From the NCBI GenBank assembly GCA_020697475.1, contig JAJFMO010000194.1, positions 1-7,878 on the forward strand: 7,878 nt of DNA. The letters are read 5' to 3'. Shown here piece by piece: positions 6,306 to 7,878 of the stretch; positions within the stretch are counted from its first letter, which is position 1; each line of letters begins with the position of its first letter. Source of the stretch: Paenibacillaceae bacterium (GTDB lineage Bacteria > Bacillota > Bacilli > Paenibacillales > NBRC-103111). The position numbers and the translations under genes are program-made. The notes below the pieces were generated by a model. That model worked only from the letters and a program-made list of their open reading frames with translations, was not told where the DNA came from and did no database searches.

Positions 6306-7064
6306 ATGAGAGGACGAGTGGCTTTGATCAGCGGCGGCGGGGGCGATATCGGTCGCGCCATTGCCCTGGAGTTCGCCCGGCAAGGGGCGGACCTGTCGTT
6401 AATGGATTTGAAAGAACAGGCGCAGGTGCAGCCGTTTCTGGACGAACTGGCGGCACAGGGAGTCCGCGTGTATTACCGAAAGACAGATATTTCCGACCCG
6501 GAGGACGTTCGCGAGTGGGTGAACGAGTCGGAAACCCAGCTTGGCGTGGCGACGGCGGTCGTTTCGAACGTGGGGATCGTGACTCGGCGCTCCGTGCTGG
6601 AGATGTCCCCGGAAGAGTGGCGGCATGAATTTGACGTCAACTTGCACGGCTCGTTTTACTTCGCCCAAGCGGCTGCACAGCGAATGATTCATCATGGTGT
6701 TCCGGGCAGCATCGTGTTCATGGGCAGCTGGGCGGCTCATCGGCCGAACAGTTCGATCCCCGCATACTGCGTCAGCAAAGCCGGGCTCAGAATGCTGTGC
6801 CAGGTACTGGCGATCGAGTTGGCGCCGCACGGGATCGTCGTGAACGAAATTTCGCCGGGCATCGTCAATGCTGGGTTGTCGAAAGCGAACGTACAGGCGA
6901 CGACGAACGTGAAGGAGAGGATCCCGCTCGGGATTTGGATCGAGCCGGAAGAGATCGCTTGGCAAGCGGCGAACTTATGCGACCCGCGCAACCGCAACAT
7001 GACCGGCCACGTGTCGGTGATCGACGGCGGTCTGTCGATGACGAATACGTGGGCGAAACGCTGA
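6306..7064 (+). CDS. Short-chain dehydrogenase/reductase (classical SDR)
   Basis: A 252-residue cytoplasmic NAD(P)-dependent oxidoreductase. ATG 6306 follows GGAGG (6294-6298) by 7 bp; the in-frame GTG at 6258 and TTG at 6261 lack such a site. The Rossmann glycine motif is SGGGGDIG (9-16, usual TGxxxGIG). Asp34 at the end of the second strand (LMDLKE) suggests NAD(H) preference. SNVGI (87-91) replaces the common NNAGI. The catalytic set is complete: Asn112 (DVNLHG), Ser141 (MGSWAAH), Tyr154 and Lys158 (YCVSK). SPGIV (183-187) and the C-terminal TGHVSVIDGG (233-242) are also typical. Length is normal. The substrate cannot be read; SDRs beside FCD regulators often oxidise sugar acids or polyols. 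It is driven by its own promoter, and no clear terminator follows. Confidence 0.93.
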   Translation: MRGRVALISGGGGDIGRAIALEFARQGADLSLMDLKEQAQVQPFLDELAAQGVRVYYRKTDISDPEDVREWVNESETQLGVATAVVSNVGIVTRRSVLEMSPEEWRHEFDVNLHGSFYFAQAAAQRMIHHGVPGSIVFMGSWAAHRPNSSIPAYCVSKAGLRMLCQVLAIELAPHGIVVNEISPGIVNAGLSKANVQATTNVKERIPLGIWIEPEEIAWQAANLCDPRNRNMTGHVSVIDGGLSMTNTWAKR

Positions 7065-7139
7065 AAGTGAACCAGCAAATCGCCCGGTGCTTTTGGGTTG
7101 TTGCACTGTGGTCTGAAGATGCCTCAGCTCGCGCGAAAT
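7065..7139. other. Spacer after the dehydrogenase with a decayed repeat unit at its end
   Basis: No gene or clear terminator is seen. From about 7117 the sequence GATGCCTCAGCTCGCGCG resembles the linker of the array that follows, so a worn unit may precede the first good one. Confidence 0.35.
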
Positions 7140-7565
7140 AAGGCCGGAATCGGCCTTGGATAGCGCCGAAGTGAGCGGGCCGCGAGGTTTAAGGCCGAAA
7201 ACGGCCTTGGAGTGGCCGATGTGAGTGACTCGCGCTGTTTAAGGCCGGAATCGGCCTTGGATAGCGCCGACGTGAGCGACTCACGCTGTTTAAGGCCGAA
7301 AACGGCCTTGGATAGCGCCGATGCGAGGTGCTCGCGCGGATTAAGGCCGAAACCGGCCTTGGATAGCGCCGATGTGAGGTGCTCGCCCGGATTAAGGCCG
7401 GAATCGGCCTTGTAGAGCGCCGACGTGAGTGGGCCGCGCGAAATAAGGCCGGAATCGGCCTTGGAGAGCGCCGACGTGAGCGACTCGCGCGGTTTAAGGC
7501 CGGAATCGGCCTTGGAGACGCCGATGTGAGGTAGCTCATACGAAACAAAGCCGAAAAATGCCCTG
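7140..7565. repeat. 51-bp tandem array 1: eight palindromic units plus a decayed ninth
   Basis: Eight copies of an 18-bp palindrome, AAGGCCG-NNNN-CGGCCTT, start at 7140, 7191, 7241, 7292, 7343, 7394, 7445 and 7496; the spacing is 51 bp (50 once). A ninth, decayed copy begins near 7547. The loops are GAAT (five), AAAA (two) and AAAC (one), while the 7-bp stem is invariant. The linkers of 32-33 bp are homologous and mostly contain a second inverted repeat, GYGAG-NNN-CTCRC. The array lies downstream of the dehydrogenase and has no T-tract. Because 51 is divisible by three, frames on both strands stay open through it; these are not supported as genes. Function is unknown. It could be an RNA-stabilising, insulating or protein-binding intergenic repeat. 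Confidence 0.92.
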
Positions 7566-7716
7566 CACCTGCCGGCAATCGCGTCAGTAATCAGTCTTTA
7601 TCGATTGCACTACCCGTTCCGTGTTCGACCGATAATGCGAAATATGGTGGGACGAGGGGGGCATGTCAAAATAATAAAACCGTTAATTTTTTAATAGTGT
7701 CCCTCCATAAGAGAGA
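7566..7716. other. Spacer between the two arrays
   Basis: About 150 bp with no coding sequence, RNA gene or promoter that I can support. It includes an AT-rich patch (TTAATTTTTTAA, 7683-7694) near the second array. Confidence 0.5.
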
Positions 7717-7878
7717 GGCGGATAACGGCGGAAATGCCGTAAAGTGCGTCTTCTCCCCCGGGAGTAAGGCGAATAACGGCGGAAATGCCGTAAAGTGCGT
7801 CTTCTCCCCCGAGAGCGAGGCGGATAACGGCGGAAATGCCGTAAAGTGCGTCTTCTCCCCTGGGAGTAAGGCGAATAA
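7717..7878. repeat. 51-bp tandem array 2, alternating A/B units, continuing beyond the window
   Basis: Units start at 7717 (A), 7768 (B), 7819 (A) and 7870 (B, cut by the window end), exactly 51 bp apart. The 36-bp core is almost identical in each complete unit and contains ACGGCG-GAAA-TGCCGT (first copy 7725-7740), a 5-bp stem plus one G-T pair closing a GAAA loop. At the unit junctions a second hairpin alternates: CTCCC-CC-GGGAG (7753-7764), TCTC-CCCC-GAGA (7803-7814) and CTCCC-CT-GGGAG (7855-7866). The type A start is GGCGGAT and the type B start is GGCGAAT, giving a 102-bp higher-order repeat. Function is unknown. Confidence 0.92.

Noticed and set aside
7065..7110. Possible terminator directly after the dehydrogenase
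   Set aside because: Only short, interrupted pairings (CCC/GGG, CAA/TTG) are present with no T-tract; not convincing.
7140..7546. CRISPR-like pattern: regular palindromic repeats with 32-33-bp spacers
   Set aside because: The spacers are homologous to one another and carry their own inverted repeat, and the direct repeat is only 18 bp and fully palindromic; no cas genes are seen. This is a tandem array of a 51-bp unit.
7189..7578. 129-residue Arg/Pro/Ser-rich open frame on the minus strand (and a shorter one on the plus strand)
   Set aside because: The frame stays open because the 51-bp period is a multiple of three. Its 17-residue repeat just reads the hairpin arms, the variation follows base pairing rather than codons, and there is no ribosome site.

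Overview
The window looks like chromosome from a moderately GC-rich, spore-former-type Firmicute, most likely Paenibacillaceae (Paenibacillus/Cohnella-like). This is an inference from strong AGGAGG-type ribosome sites, TTG and GTG starts, sigma-A-type promoters, a Bacillus YqfL-type dikinase regulator and a YesU-type DUF1961 protein. No database search was possible.

Layout. (1) Positions 2-554 hold the 3' end of an SRPBCC/AHSA1 protein, then a small 84-residue protein of unknown function. (2) Positions 647-5331 hold four tightly spaced plus-strand genes that look like one operon: a TIM-barrel sugar isomerase/epimerase-like protein, a YqfL-type bifunctional kinase/pyrophosphorylase that controls pyruvate phosphate dikinase, a large membrane-anchored Asp-box (BNR) propeller protein with GH74-like features, and a DUF1961 protein. 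A 10-bp-stem hairpin at 5337-5378 closes the unit and probably also ends the convergent regulator gene. (3) Positions 5431-7064 hold a divergent pair: a GntR/FCD regulator on the minus strand and a short-chain dehydrogenase on the plus strand. Their 203-bp shared region contains a near-perfect sigma-A promoter for the dehydrogenase, an overlapping extended -10 facing the regulator, and two perfect palindromes. (4) Positions 7065-7878 contain no convincing gene. They hold two unrelated tandem arrays that both have a 51-bp period. The first has eight good units and one decayed unit, each with two potential hairpins. The second has just over three units in A-B-A-B alternation and runs off the window.

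How it may work together. Isomerase, GH74-like propeller, DUF1961 protein, FCD-type GntR regulator and SDR dehydrogenase are each typical of sugar, uronate or plant-polysaccharide loci, and the dikinase regulator touches the pyruvate/PEP node. A carbohydrate-use neighbourhood is therefore plausible, but no substrate can be named from sequence alone.

The most notable points are: the isomerase appears to have lost about 20 internal residues in frame, including the family's Asp-x-x-His metal/substrate motif; the propeller protein keeps Asp at both positions that resemble the GH74 catalytic motifs; and the two 51-bp arrays show pairing-preserving variation in their hairpins, which points to selection on folded RNA or single-stranded DNA.
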